DNA of 62,836 nucleotides, from assembly GCF_031180885.1 (NCBI RefSeq), contig NZ_JAPSLK010000047.1, positions 1 through 62,836 of the forward strand, in the 5' to 3' direction. The notes under the pieces are model-generated. The model had not been told where the DNA came from. It made no database searches and was given only the letters and a program-made list of their open reading frames with translations. Both the position numbers and the translations under genes were made by a program. Numbering within the stretch: the stretch's first letter is position 1; each line of letters opens with the position of its first letter. The stretch is from Saccharothrix sp. Its GTDB lineage: Bacteria; Actinomycetota; Actinomycetes; Mycobacteriales; Pseudonocardiaceae. Below are positions 9,081-18,088 of this stretch, piece by piece.

Positions 9081-10580
9081 ATGCGTGCTCGGCGTGCTCC
9101 CGCCGTGGTGTTCGGGGTGCTCCTCCTGCTCGCGGTGGCCGCGTGGGTCGGTGTGCCGCACCTGCGCTTCGGCTCCGGCGACTGTTCGCGCGTGAGCGCC
9201 TTGTCGGTCAGCGTGGCGCCTGAGCTGGCGCCCGCTGTAGAGGCGGCGGCTGCTCGTTTGACGTGCGCCCAGGTGAGTGTGGCGGCCCGGGATTCCGCTT
9301 TGGTGGCGGAGAACCTGGCCGGCGTGGACGTCTGGATCCCGTCCTCGACGACCTGGTTGCGGCGGGCGCAGGCCGGGAAGTCGTGGGACCTGCCGGTGCG
9401 CGGGACGTCCGTGGCGATGTCACCGGTGGTCCTGGGCCTGACCGAGGAGGCCGCGGCCGGACTGGGGATGCCCACCTCGTGGAACCGGGTGCTGGCCGAC
9501 CTGAGGGTGGGCTTGCCCGACCCGGCACGCGACCCGGTGGGGCTGTCGGTGGTGGTCGGTGCGCGGCAGTTGGCGGCGGACTCGGCGGAGCTGACCGTGT
9601 CCCTGCGCAAGCTGTCCGCCGGGGTGGGCGCTTCGGACGGACCTGCGGTGGCGTTGTCGGAACAGGCGTTGCTCAAGCACAACCGCGATGGGGCTGGGAA
9701 GCGGTTGGTGCCGGTGTATCCGGATCCGGCCGTGCCGGCGCTGGACTACCCGTTCACCGTTCTGCCGCAGGCCCGCGACCGTGATACCGCCCAGGCGCTG
9801 TTGTCCGCGCTGCTGGAGACGCCGTTGCCCGGGGACCTTCGCTCCCCGGACGGCCACGCGGCGGCGGAGCAGGTGGTCGAGCGGGTCGAGCCGGTCGCCG
9901 TGCCCGAGCCTGACGTGGTCGACGAGGTCCTCAACCAGTGGGCGGTCATCAACCTGAGCGGGAGGCTGCACATCCTGCTGGACGTGTCCGGTTCGATGGG
10001 CCAGGCCGTGCCGGGTACCGGGAAGAACCGGATGGCGGTCACGGTCGGGGCCGCCGAAGCCGGGTTCGGCATCGTCAAGTCGACCACGAAGGTCGGCGTG
10101 TGGCTGTTCTCCACGAACCTCGACGGCGACCGCGACCACCGCGAACTGCTGCCCGTCAAGACCGTCGCCGAGCACCTGGCGAGCGGGTCGCCGGAGAAGT
10201 TGCGCTCGGTGCGCGCCATCGAGGGCGGCGCGACCGGCCTCTACGACAGCGTCCTGGCCGGCTACCGGTCGGCTCGGGAGAACTGGGAGTCCGGTCGGCT
10301 CAACGTGGTCGTGGTGATGACCGACGGGCGCAACGAGGACCCGGCGGGCATCAGCCGTGAAACGCTCTTGGCGGAACTCGCCGCCCTCCAGGACCCGCGC
10401 CGCCCGTTGCCCGTGGTGGCCCTGGGTATCGGTGGGGACGCGGACCTGGCGGAGCTGACCGAGATCGCGTCGGCGACCGGCGGGAAGGCGTTCACCACGC
10501 CCGATCCGGCGGCGATCTCCGGCATCTTCCACACGGCGCTGAGCGGGATGCTGTGCCAGCCGCCTTCGTGCAAGCCCTAG
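9081..10580 (+). CDS. Membrane-anchored substrate-binding/VWA-domain protein
   Basis: A 499-residue protein. An N-terminal hydrophobic segment (residues 8-24) is followed by an extracytoplasmic solute-binding-like region (about 35-290) and a C-terminal von Willebrand factor A domain. The VWA domain has an intact metal-ion-dependent adhesion site: D301-x-S303-x-S305 in DVSGSMG, and Asp415 in MTDGRNED. The start at 9081 (ATG after GGGAG) is chosen over a GTG at 8934 because the intervening sequence is a tandem repeat. It is probably an envelope protein that binds a ligand through the VWA metal site. Its stop overlaps the stop of the aldo/keto reductase by 2 bp. Confidence 0.8.
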   Translation: MRARRAPAVVFGVLLLLAVAAWVGVPHLRFGSGDCSRVSALSVSVAPELAPAVEAAAARLTCAQVSVAARDSALVAENLAGVDVWIPSSTTWLRRAQAGKSWDLPVRGTSVAMSPVVLGLTEEAAAGLGMPTSWNRVLADLRVGLPDPARDPVGLSVVVGARQLAADSAELTVSLRKLSAGVGASDGPAVALSEQALLKHNRDGAGKRLVPVYPDPAVPALDYPFTVLPQARDRDTAQALLSALLETPLPGDLRSPDGHAAAEQVVERVEPVAVPEPDVVDEVLNQWAVINLSGRLHILLDVSGSMGQAVPGTGKNRMAVTVGAAEAGFGIVKSTTKVGVWLFSTNLDGDRDHRELLPVKTVAEHLASGSPEKLRSVRAIEGGATGLYDSVLAGYRSARENWESGRLNVVVVMTDGRNEDPAGISRETLLAELAALQDPRRPLPVVALGIGGDADLAELTEIASATGGKAFTTPDPAAISGIFHTALSGMLCQPPSCKP

Positions 10581-11557
10581 CTGAGGCGCGGTAGGCGGGG
10601 GCCGACCTTCGTCGCGTTGTCGCCGAAGACGAAGGCTGATGGTTCGCACTGGGCGATGAAGTCGCCGGGGAACCCGATCTCGAAGTTCGTCGCCGTGTCG
10701 AGTTCCGCGATGGCTTCGGGTGGGAGTTCGAGGTCCAGCGCGCCGAGGTTGTCGGTGAGTTGGGTGGCGCTGCTGATGCCGATGATGGGCAACACGGTTG
10801 GTGATTTGGCTCGGGTCCAGGCCAGCGCGACCTGGGCGGGGGTTGCTCCTAGTTCGGCTGCGATGGTTTTCAGGGCCTCTATGGCAGGTAGTTCGTGCGC
10901 GTCGGGCTGGACTCGGGAGCCGCCGACCAGCTTGCCGGCGGCCAGTGGTGCCCACGCGGCCACGCTCAACCCGAACGTCTCCGCCATGGGCAGCAACTCG
11001 CGCTCGATGTCCCGTTTGAGCAGGTTGTAGGGCACTTGGATGCCGGCGAACGGCGTCCAACCGCGGAGGTGGGCCAGGGTGTTCGCGTGGGCCACCACCC
11101 AGGCGGGTGCGTCGGAGATGCCGACGTACAGGATTTTGCCTGCGCTGACCGCGTCGTCGAGGGCGCGCATGGTCTCTTCGACGGGGGTGTGGCGGTCCCA
11201 GATGTGCACCCAGAAGATGTCGACGTGGTCGGTGCGCAGGCGTTGGAGGCTGCGTTCGAGGGAGAGGCGGAGGTTCTTGCGGTGGTTGCCGGCGCCGTTG
11301 GGGTCGGCGGCGTCGCGGGAGAGGGTGTACTTGGTGGCCAGGACGAACCGGTCGCGGTTGGTGTCGGTGTCGGCCAGGATGTCGCCGAGGATGGTCTCGC
11401 TGTCACCGTAGGCGGAGGCGGTGTCGAGGACGTTGCCGCCGGCGTCGGCGTAGGTGCCGACGATGCGGCTCGCTTCAGCGCGGTCCTGGAAGACCATGGT
11501 GCCCAGCAACAACTCGGAGACCCGCAGGCCGGTCTGCCCGAACAGTCGGTACTTCAT
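10577..11557 (-). CDS. Aldo/keto reductase
   Basis: A 326-residue NADPH-dependent (alpha/beta)8 oxidoreductase. The catalytic tetrad is complete: Asp45 and Tyr50 in NVLDTASAYG, Lys76 in LATKY and His118 in FWVHIWD. GLRVSELLLGTM and VGISDAPAWVV are typical of the AKR subfamily acting on aryl alcohols or sugars. It is divergent from the XRE-family regulator at 11867, which probably controls it. The substrate cannot be told from sequence. Confidence 0.88.
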   Translation of the reverse strand: MKYRLFGQTGLRVSELLLGTMVFQDRAEASRIVGTYADAGGNVLDTASAYGDSETILGDILADTDTNRDRFVLATKYTLSRDAADPNGAGNHRKNLRLSLERSLQRLRTDHVDIFWVHIWDRHTPVEETMRALDDAVSAGKILYVGISDAPAWVVAHANTLAHLRGWTPFAGIQVPYNLLKRDIERELLPMAETFGLSVAAWAPLAAGKLVGGSRVQPDAHELPAIEALKTIAAELGATPAQVALAWTRAKSPTVLPIIGISSATQLTDNLGALDLELPPEAIAELDTATNFEIGFPGDFIAQCEPSAFVFGDNATKVGPRLPRLS

Positions 11558-11866
11558 GGGTGCCAGGGTGCCGGGGTGGGGAGGGCGGAGGGAGACCGTG
11601 GGAGGGACCCTCTGGAGCGGGAATCGCGTTCCTCCTCAAGTTTGCGTGGAGTGTGTCCTGTTTGACCCGCGAAGCGTGGATTTGAGCGTGGAGCGTCTCG
11701 TTCAAAGATCAAAAGCGCCTCGCCGGCGGGCGGGCCGCCAAGGATGACACAAGCAAGAAGCCCAGGTTGAGGTGTGTGCCCCGGCGGCACGCCCGGCGGC
11801 GCTGCGCGCCGAAAAGCTGTTGGCGGTCCCGGCCTGGGCGTTTTGGTGGCAACTAGGCTCGTGGGC
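11558..11866. other. Divergent intergenic region between reductase and XRE regulator
   Basis: About 310 bp without a convincing gene. It contains AAAGATCAAAAGCG at about 11704, a word shared with the palindromic intergenic repeats elsewhere in the window. It also contains a GC-rich interrupted hairpin around GCCCGGCGG. Promoters for both flanking genes should lie here, but no consensus boxes stand out. Confidence 0.5.
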
Positions 11867-12688
11867 ATGGGTGACTCCGCACTGGGCAGGTTCCTGCGCG
11901 CTCGGAGGGAGGCGACCAGGCCGGAACTGGTCGGGTTGCCGGTGGGGACGCGGCGGCGGACGCCTGGGTTGCGGCGGGCTGAGGTGGCTGCGTTGGCTGG
12001 GATCAGTGTCGAGTACCTGATTCGGCTTGAGCGGGGGAGTGATAGGCAGCCTTCGGCTTCCGTGTTGGGGGCGCTGGCCGATGTCTTCGGGTTGGCTGCT
12101 GAGGAACGGGCGCATTTGCATCGGTTGGTCAAGGCTGGGGCGTCGTGTGCGGCGGTGGCGGTCAGGGAGCCGGTTCGGGACTCGGTGTTGGCGGTGCTTG
12201 ATCGGTTGGATTTTGCCTATGTGGTTGATCCGGCTGGGGATGTGTTGGCGTGTACCGATGGGTTTCGGGCGTTGGCCTTGCCCATTGGGTTGTTTGACGG
12301 AGGCGCGCCGAATCTGGCGCGGTACGTGTTCACCGATCCTCGGGCGCGGGAGGTGTTTCCGGATTGGGATGCCGTTGCCGATGAGCGGGCTGCGGGGGTG
12401 AGGGCGGCGGCGGATTTGGGGGATCATGCGGCGGCCGTGGTGGTCGAGGAGCTTTCGATCGTTGCGGGGCGGGAGTTCAGTGGGCGGGCCGGTAGTGCGT
12501 TGCCCCGGTGGAGTGGGGTTGAGCGGTGGGTGCACCCGGTGGTCGGGGAGTTGCGGTTCGCGTTTGAAGGGCTTGTGGTGGCGGGAGGTGACGAGTGCCG
12601 GCTGGTGGTGTTGCTGCCGGACGACGACGTGACGGAGAAGGCGCTTCTCACTCTTGAGAGGGAGATCCAAGACCGCTCTCACGGGTGA
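11867..12688 (+). CDS. XRE-family (MmyB-like) transcriptional regulator
   Basis: A 273-residue protein. The N-terminal helix-turn-helix (about residues 8-75) contains LRARREATRPE, RRTPGLRRAEVAALAGISVEYLIRLERG and PSASVLGALADVF. The rest is the PAS-like MmyB ligand-binding domain (VVDPAGDVLACTDGFRAL). The start ATG 11867 gives the usual length of the family. These regulators often sit divergent to a short-chain or aldo/keto reductase gene they control, as here (10577-11557). The stop overlaps the reading frame of the next gene. Confidence 0.88.
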   Translation: MGDSALGRFLRARREATRPELVGLPVGTRRRTPGLRRAEVAALAGISVEYLIRLERGSDRQPSASVLGALADVFGLAAEERAHLHRLVKAGASCAAVAVREPVRDSVLAVLDRLDFAYVVDPAGDVLACTDGFRALALPIGLFDGGAPNLARYVFTDPRAREVFPDWDAVADERAAGVRAAADLGDHAAAVVVEELSIVAGREFSGRAGSALPRWSGVERWVHPVVGELRFAFEGLVVAGGDECRLVVLLPDDDVTEKALLTLEREIQDRSHG

Positions 12689-12723
12689 TCAGCCGGCGGC
12701 TGCGTTTACGCAGGATGATCGGC

Positions 12724-13275
12724 ATGAACGCATACATCGCAGCACCGCTGCTGGTCCTCTTCTACGGCCTCGCTCGGATGGTTGACGGGTTCGACGGGGA
12801 GCGTGGCCCTGGGGCTGCCTGGACGCTCGGGCATCTGGCCTTCCTCGCCGCGTTGCTGTTGTTCATCCGGATCTTTTGGGACATGGCTGCTCGCATTGGG
12901 CCGCGTGCCCTTTGGGTGGCCGCTGTTGCCACGGTTGGGGCGGTGGGGTTCATCGGGCAGTTCGCGGTGGACGTGGTGGTGGGGTTGATCGCCTCCGACC
13001 ACGCGGGGATGGCGGCGTTGTCCCGGCAGGTGCGGGAGGTGCCGGGGGTGGCGTTGTTCTGCTACGAACTCGCGCCCTACGTCTTCTCCGTCGGGCAGCT
13101 CACGCTTGTGGTGATGTTGGCGCTGCGCAAGGAAGTTCGCGTGTGGACGCCGGTGTTGGTGTTCGCGGACCTCGTGATGCCGATCGTTTCCAAGGATCTG
13201 ATCCCGGTGGGTGCGGTGCTGCTGTTCGTTTCCTTCCTGCCGTTGGCGCGGCGGCGGGCGTCGGTGCTTGTGTGA
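12724..13275 (+). CDS. Hypothetical membrane protein
   Basis: A 183-residue protein with about five to six transmembrane segments and a basic C-terminus. The ATG at 12724 follows AGGA at 12710, and alternative in-frame starts lie at 12715 and 12685. I recognise no family. It lies 2 bp before the histidine kinase start, so it is probably co-transcribed with the two-component system and may be its sensor partner or target. Confidence 0.7.
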   Translation: MNAYIAAPLLVLFYGLARMVDGFDGERGPGAAWTLGHLAFLAALLLFIRIFWDMAARIGPRALWVAAVATVGAVGFIGQFAVDVVVGLIASDHAGMAALSRQVREVPGVALFCYELAPYVFSVGQLTLVVMLALRKEVRVWTPVLVFADLVMPIVSKDLIPVGAVLLFVSFLPLARRRASVLV

Positions 13276-13277
13276 GG

Positions 13278-14339
13278 ATGATCGGCGTGCTGATCCGGTG
13301 GGGGCTTCCCGTGCTGGTCGCGGCGGCCCAGCTGTGGCCGTTCGCGATCGGGGACGAGTCGTACGGGTCGCCCGGGTATCTCGTCGTCCTGGCTTCGGCC
13401 GTGCCGTTGTTCTGGCGGCGGCAGGCGCCGATGGTGGTGTTGGTGGCGGTGCTGCTGATCGCTGCTTCGTACGACCATGTCGGCGAGGTGCCGGGACAGC
13501 CTGTTTGGTACGCGGCGATCGTGGCGATGCACGCGGTTGGGGCGTATGCGGGGCCGCGGGCTCGGGTCGCTGCGTTGGTGTTGTCGATCGGTGGGACGTT
13601 GGTTGCGGTGGGGCCGGTGACGGCGTTGCGGACGATCGCCCTGCTGGTCGCCGCCTACGCGGTGGGTCGGGTGAACGCGGCCGCCGTCGAGCGGGCCGAG
13701 CGGCTGGAGCGGGAGCGCGAGGTCGAGGCGGAGCGCGCGGCCGAGCGGGAACGGGCGCGGATCGCGCGGGACATGCACGACATCCTGTCGCACGCGGTCA
13801 GCGTGATGGTGGTGCAGGCGGAGGCGGGGCCGGTGGTGCTGCGCGCCGACCCGGCCCGGGCGGAGGCGGCGTTCGACGCGATCGCGTCGGCGGGGCGGGA
13901 CGCGATGGCCCAGTTGCGGCGCATCCTCGCGGTGCTGGACGACGACGGCGGTCCGCGTGCGCCGCAGCCGACGCTGGACGACCTGCCGGGGCTGGCCGAG
14001 CAGGTGCGGCGGGCCGGGGTCGAGGTGGACTTCGCGGTGTCGGGGTCGCCGGTGCCGCTGCGGCCCGATGTCGCGGTCGCGGCCTACCGGATCACGCAGG
14101 AAGCGCTGACCAACGTCGTGCGGCACGCGGGGGCGGCGCGGGCGGGCGTTCGACTGGAGTGGAAGGCCGATGAGCTGGTGATCAGCGTGGTGGACGACGG
14201 GCGGGGCGCGACCTCGACGAGGGGTGGGCGGGGGTTGATCGGCATCCGGGAGCGGGCGGCGGCGTGCGGTGGGTTCGCGGAGGTCGGTCCGCGGGTGGAC
14301 GGGGCCGGGTTCCGCGTGTCGGTGCGGTTGCCGGCATGA
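13278..14339 (+). CDS. NarL-type sensor histidine kinase
   Basis: A 353-residue membrane kinase. Four or five N-terminal transmembrane segments (about 5-130) are followed by a short coiled-coil rich in Glu/Arg (137-162), a HisKA_3 dimerisation domain with the phosphorylated His167 in RDMHDILSH, and a HATPase_c domain with QEALTNVVRHA (N box) and VVDDGRG (G1). This is the DesK/LiaS/Streptomyces class with few external residues, so the signal is probably sensed in the membrane. The stop overlaps the response regulator start (ATGA). Confidence 0.87.
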   Translation: MIGVLIRWGLPVLVAAAQLWPFAIGDESYGSPGYLVVLASAVPLFWRRQAPMVVLVAVLLIAASYDHVGEVPGQPVWYAAIVAMHAVGAYAGPRARVAALVLSIGGTLVAVGPVTALRTIALLVAAYAVGRVNAAAVERAERLEREREVEAERAAERERARIARDMHDILSHAVSVMVVQAEAGPVVLRADPARAEAAFDAIASAGRDAMAQLRRILAVLDDDGGPRAPQPTLDDLPGLAEQVRRAGVEVDFAVSGSPVPLRPDVAVAAYRITQEALTNVVRHAGAARAGVRLEWKADELVISVVDDGRGATSTRGGRGLIGIRERAAACGGFAEVGPRVDGAGFRVSVRLPA

Positions 14340-14983
14340 GCACCCGGGTGGTGGTCGCCGACGACCAGGAGCTGGTGCGGGCCGGGTTCGCCATGATCCT
14401 CGACGCCCAGCCGGACATCGAGGTCGTCGCCGAGGTGGGTGACGGTGCGGCGGCGGTTTCGGCGGTGCGGGAGTCGCGGCCGGACGTGGCGTTGCTGGAC
14501 GTGCGGATGCCCGGGATGGACGGGATCGAGGCGGCGCGAGCGGTCAGCGGGGTGACCAAGGTGCTGATGCTGACCACGTTCGACGTGGACGAGTACGTGT
14601 TCGAGGCGTTGAAGGCGGGGGCGAGCGGGTTCCTGCTCAAGGACGTGCGGCGGGACGACCTGGTGCACGCGGTGCGGGTGGTGGCGGCGGGGGAGGCGTT
14701 GCTCGCGCCTTCGGTGACCCGGAAGCTGATCGCGCGTTTCACGGCGCCGACGCCGACCGTGCGGCTGCCCGCGCTGACCGCGCGGGAGCAGGAGACGCTG
14801 GCGCTGATCGCGCGCGGCCTGACCAACGCCGAGATCGCGGCGGCGATGGTGGTCACCGAGCACACGGTGAAGACGCACGTCAGCAACGTGCTGGCCAAGC
14901 TGGGGCTGCGCGACCGGGTCCAGGCGGTGATCGCGGCCTACGAGTCGGGGCTGGCGGTGCCCGGGTTCAGCTCTTCGCCCTGA
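14336..14983 (+). CDS. NarL/FixJ-family response regulator
   Basis: A 215-residue protein. The receiver domain has acidic residues Asp9 and Asp10, phospho-acceptor Asp55 (ALLDVRMPG) and the lysine in FLLKDV. A LuxR-type DNA-binding domain (about 145-210) contains LTAREQETLALIARGLTNAEIA and HTVKTHVSNVLAKL. It is translationally coupled to the kinase through a 4-bp overlap. Its 3' end overlaps the 3' end of the convergent GntR gene by 17 bp. Confidence 0.92.
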   Translation: MSTRVVVADDQELVRAGFAMILDAQPDIEVVAEVGDGAAAVSAVRESRPDVALLDVRMPGMDGIEAARAVSGVTKVLMLTTFDVDEYVFEALKAGASGFLLKDVRRDDLVHAVRVVAAGEALLAPSVTRKLIARFTAPTPTVRLPALTAREQETLALIARGLTNAEIAAAMVVTEHTVKTHVSNVLAKLGLRDRVQAVIAAYESGLAVPGFSSSP

Positions 14984-15647
14984 CGGCGGCGGTGATCCGG
15001 CGTTCCGCGTCGTCGAGGTAGCGGAGGAGTTCGGCGCGGGCGGCTTCGGCGTCGCCGGCGACGACCAGTTCGGCGATGGTCCGGTTCCAGGCGAGGTACG
15101 GCTCGTGCAGCGACCGGGGGTCGCCGGTGAGCAGGAAGGCCAGGCGGAGTTCGGCGAACAGCTGGGTGAACAGCCGGTCCAGCCGCTGGCTGCGGCACGG
15201 TTCGACCAGCGCCCGGTGCAGGTCGAGGTTCGCGGTGCCGACGCCGCGCCAGTCGCCGGCGCGGGCGGCGGCTTCGGCGGTGCCGGCGATGTCGAGCAGG
15301 CGGGCGGCGGCCCGCGGGTCGGCGACCAGGGCGTCGAGGCCGAGGGGTTCGAGGAGCTTGCGGGTGCGGAAGATGTCGGCCACGTCCTCGGCGGTGACGA
15401 CGCGGACGAACACGCCGCGGTAGGGCTCGCGGACGATCAGTTCGTCCTGGATGAGGACGCGGAACGCTTCGCGGATGGTGTTGCGGGAGATGCCGAGCGC
15501 GGTGGAGAGCTGCTCTTCGCGGAGCTGGCGGCCGGGTTCGAGGAGGCCGTCGGTGATGCGCTTGCGGAGGACGGCGGCCACCTGGTCGGCGGTGTTCAGG
15601 CGGTGCGGCGGCACCTGGTCCGCGGGGTCGCCACCCGACGCCGTCAT
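14967..15647 (-). CDS. GntR-family (FadR subfamily, FCD domain) regulator
   Basis: A 226-residue protein. The N-terminal winged helix contains VAAVLRKRITDGLLEPGRQLREEQLSTALGI and SRNTIREAFRVL. The C-terminal all-helical FCD domain has the usual metal-site histidines in LDLHRALVEPCRS and the PYLAWNRTI region. FCD regulators respond to small organic acids. The start ATG 15647 gives a normal family length; the open frame upstream is repeat-derived. No cognate operon is adjacent, so the target is unknown. Confidence 0.87.
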   Translation of the reverse strand: MTASGGDPADQVPPHRLNTADQVAAVLRKRITDGLLEPGRQLREEQLSTALGISRNTIREAFRVLIQDELIVREPYRGVFVRVVTAEDVADIFRTRKLLEPLGLDALVADPRAAARLLDIAGTAEAAARAGDWRGVGTANLDLHRALVEPCRSQRLDRLFTQLFAELRLAFLLTGDPRSLHEPYLAWNRTIAELVVAGDAEAARAELLRYLDDAERRITAAVRAKS

Positions 15648-16289
15648 CGGCTCTCCGTTCCTCGCGGTTCGAAACGCGGCCACTATAGCCGCGCGGCGGC
15701 CGGCCGATCGGCCCGACATGCGGCCTGACCGGTGCCTGCTTCGCACAGGCTTCGGGCGGCTCTTGGGCCGGCTTCGCGCCGACTCCGCGCCGGCTTTCCG
15801 CTGGCTCCGCGCCGGCTTCGCGCAGCCTTCGGACCGGCTTCGCGCGGGCTTCTGGCCGGGTTCGCGTGAGCCTCGCGTGGCCTCCGGCCCCCGATCCCAT
15901 TGTCCCATGGGGGTACGACATCGGCGCTCGTCACGGGCAGCGGAGCCACTAGCCGGCCCTCGCCACGCCACCCACCGCTCGCCGCCCTCGCCGCCTCGAC
16001 CGCTGCCGCCGGGCCGCCCTCGCCGCCTCGACTGCCGCTGCCGGCCGCAACCGCGCCGCCCCACCGCCGCGGTCACCGCCACACGCGACAGCCGGCTGGC
16101 TGCCGTCCGAGCGCTCCCCGCACCCGACTCACCACCACAGCCACAACCGCCACCCACAACCACCCCGGCCCGCTGCCAGGTTCCGTGGCGGGCTTGGCCT
16201 CCGCCCCCCGGTTCCATTGTCTCAGCGGGGTGTGACAGTTGTGGGCGTGTGGGGTGTGGAAAACCTCAAATGGTTGTGTGGTCGGCCTC
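15648..16289. repeat. Intergenic region with degenerate GGCTTCGCGC repeats
   Basis: About 640 bp without a gene. From 15720 to 15885 it consists of ten or so imperfect copies of a word like CCGGCTTCGCGC. A short palindrome CCCATTGTCCCATGGGG lies near 15897. The stretch from 15950 to 16200 is low-complexity GC-rich sequence. The CCATTGTC word recurs at 16214. No coding or RNA-gene signal is seen. Confidence 0.55.
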
Positions 16290-17130
16290 ATGTCGGGGCG
16301 CTCGTGGGGGCTTGGCGTCGTTCTTGTGATCTTGGGAATGCGGCGGGTTGCTCGGTGGTGGGTTGCGGTTGGGCTTGGGGTTGTGGGGGTGGCCCTGGGG
16401 GTTGTGGTGTTGGGGGAAGGGAGTGTGCAGCAAGCGGTTCCGGCTTCGGGGAGTGGGGAGCGGTCCAGTGCGGAGCGGGCGTTGGTCCACTTGGGACGGA
16501 TTGCGGGCGAGCCTCGGCCGTTGGGCAGTGCGGCTGGTGATCGGGCGCGGGATTATGCAGTCTAGGAGTTGAGGAAGCTCGGGTTCGGGGTTGAGGTGCA
16601 GGAGGCGGTGGGGCGCGGACTGCGCGTTGGGGGTCTCGGCGGTGCCGGGGCAAGGGCTGTGGGCGGTCCTGGTGTGGGTTCGGCCGGGGTACGACGCCAT
16701 GGGTGGGCTCCTTCATCGGCCCATGGCGTACCAGGCGGCGGTTGTGGCGTTGGCGGCGTCGGCGGTGCTCGGCTGGTACGTGTTGCAGCGGCGGGTGTGG
16801 GGCGCACAAGTACCGGTGGCCGGAGCGTTGGTGGCACTGGCGGTGCTGGGCGTGGTGTGTGCGGCGGTGGCGCCCGGGCGTGGACCGGTGGGGGTGTCCG
16901 TGCGGGGTGCGCGGGCGAACACGTGGCCCGGTGAAATCCGGTTCCGCGACCTGCCCGAGGAAGGGGTTGAGATCACCTTGCGCACGCCCGGTGCGTCGAG
17001 CGTGCGCGTGACGGCGATCGACGAGACGCACGGGCTGCCCGAGGCCGCCACCCCGCGTCCCGCCGGCGTCGTGGCCTCGACCCGCGAGGACGGGGACCTG
17101 GTCGCGGTCGCCCGCACCTACCAGGGCTGA
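16290..17130 (+). pseudogene. Decayed M28-family metallopeptidase
   Basis: Three pieces of one ancestral membrane peptidase can be read. An N-terminal membrane anchor leads into SAERALVHLGRIAGEPRPLGSAAGDRARDYAV, the usual entry to actinobacterial M28 peptidases. An in-frame TAG (16563-16565) interrupts it and ELRKLGFGVEVQEAVGRG continues in the same frame. After a frame change, a segment with two or three membrane helices and the typical luminal C-terminus (VRVTAIDETHGLP ... PRPAGVVAST) ends at 17130. The zinc-binding catalytic core and most membrane helices are missing, so this is a pseudogene by deletion, stop and frameshift. Confidence 0.75.
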
Positions 17131-18002
17131 TCGCGGAAGTGGCGCACGGCCAGGTCGCGGAAGCGCTGAGCGGCCCGGGACAGGTAGGCGTCCGTGCGCC
17201 ACACCAGGCTCAACCTGCGGCGGCAGTCGGGAGCGTCCACGTGCAACCACGCGAAGGGGGTGCGGTCGGCCAGCTGCCGGGCCATGGCGGGGACCAGGCC
17301 GATGCCCAACCCGGCGCTGATCAGGTCAGCGGTCGCGGCCGGCTCGTCGCCCTCGCACACGATGACCGGCTCGACGCCCGCCGCCGCGAACAGCCGGTCG
17401 GCCAGGGCGCGCTGCCAGTGGCCGGGACGGGTGGTGACGAACGGTTCGCCCGCCAGCTCCGCCACCGCCACCCGGGAGCGCCCGGCCAGCGGGTGGTCCA
17501 GCGGGACGACCAGCAGCACCTCCTCGTCCAGCAGTTCCACCGACTCCAGCGGCAGGCCGGTCAACGGCTGCGACGCCAGGCAGAAGTCCACCTCGCGCCG
17601 CCGCAGCTGGTCCACCATCCGGCCCGCGGTCGACTGGTACAGCCGGACGTCCGCCTCCGGGTGCGCGGACCGGAACTCCAGCAGCAGGTTCCGCAGGGTC
17701 AACGCGGTCTCCGCGGCCACGGACACCGCCCCGCGCTCCAGCCCGGCGGCGTCGGCCAGTTCGCGGCGGCCCTCGTCCAGCTCCGCCAGCGCCCGGTCGA
17801 CCCGGGCCAGGAACGCCGCGCCGAACCGGTTGAGCGCGATCCCGCGGCCCTGCCGGTCGAACAGCCGCACGCCCAGCTCCTCCTCCAACCGCGCGATGGT
17901 CCGGCTCACCGACGGCTGGGCGACGCGCAGTTCCTCGGCGGCCCGGCTGATGTGCTCGTGCCGGGCCACGACCTGGAAGTAGCGCAGCGGTAGCAATTCC
18001 AT
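17118..18002 (-). CDS. LysR-family transcriptional regulator
   Basis: A 294-residue protein. The N-terminal winged helix (about 1-60) contains LRYFQVVARHEHISRAAEEL and AQPSVSRTIARLEEELGVRLFDR. A periplasmic-binding-protein-like effector domain follows (about 90-290). It is divergent from cydA, with 86 bp between the starts, so it may regulate the cytochrome bd operon. The ATG start is at 18002. The 3' end overlaps the peptidase remnant by 13 bp. Confidence 0.9.
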   Translation of the reverse strand: MELLPLRYFQVVARHEHISRAAEELRVAQPSVSRTIARLEEELGVRLFDRQGRGIALNRFGAAFLARVDRALAELDEGRRELADAAGLERGAVSVAAETALTLRNLLLEFRSAHPEADVRLYQSTAGRMVDQLRRREVDFCLASQPLTGLPLESVELLDEEVLLVVPLDHPLAGRSRVAVAELAGEPFVTTRPGHWQRALADRLFAAAGVEPVIVCEGDEPAATADLISAGLGIGLVPAMARQLADRTPFAWLHVDAPDCRRRLSLVWRTDAYLSRAAQRFRDLAVRHFRDQPW

Positions 18003-18053
18003 AGCTCTCCAGGCATGAGTTCATGGCGAAAGCGGTCTTGGACAGCATAAGCC

Positions 18054-18087
18054 GAGCTCCCTAGCCTCGCTGCGAGGGAGGAGTTCT
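18054..18087 (+). promoter_or_regulatory. Hairpin covering the cydA ribosome-binding site
   Basis: In the cydA leader, CCTCGC and GCGAGG pair directly, and the surrounding GAGCTCC can pair with GGAGTTC, which includes the Shine-Dalgarno GAGGGAGGAG (18074-18083). The start codon is at 18089. Such a structure could limit translation; this is inference from base pairing. Confidence 0.4.
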
Positions 18088-18088
18088 G

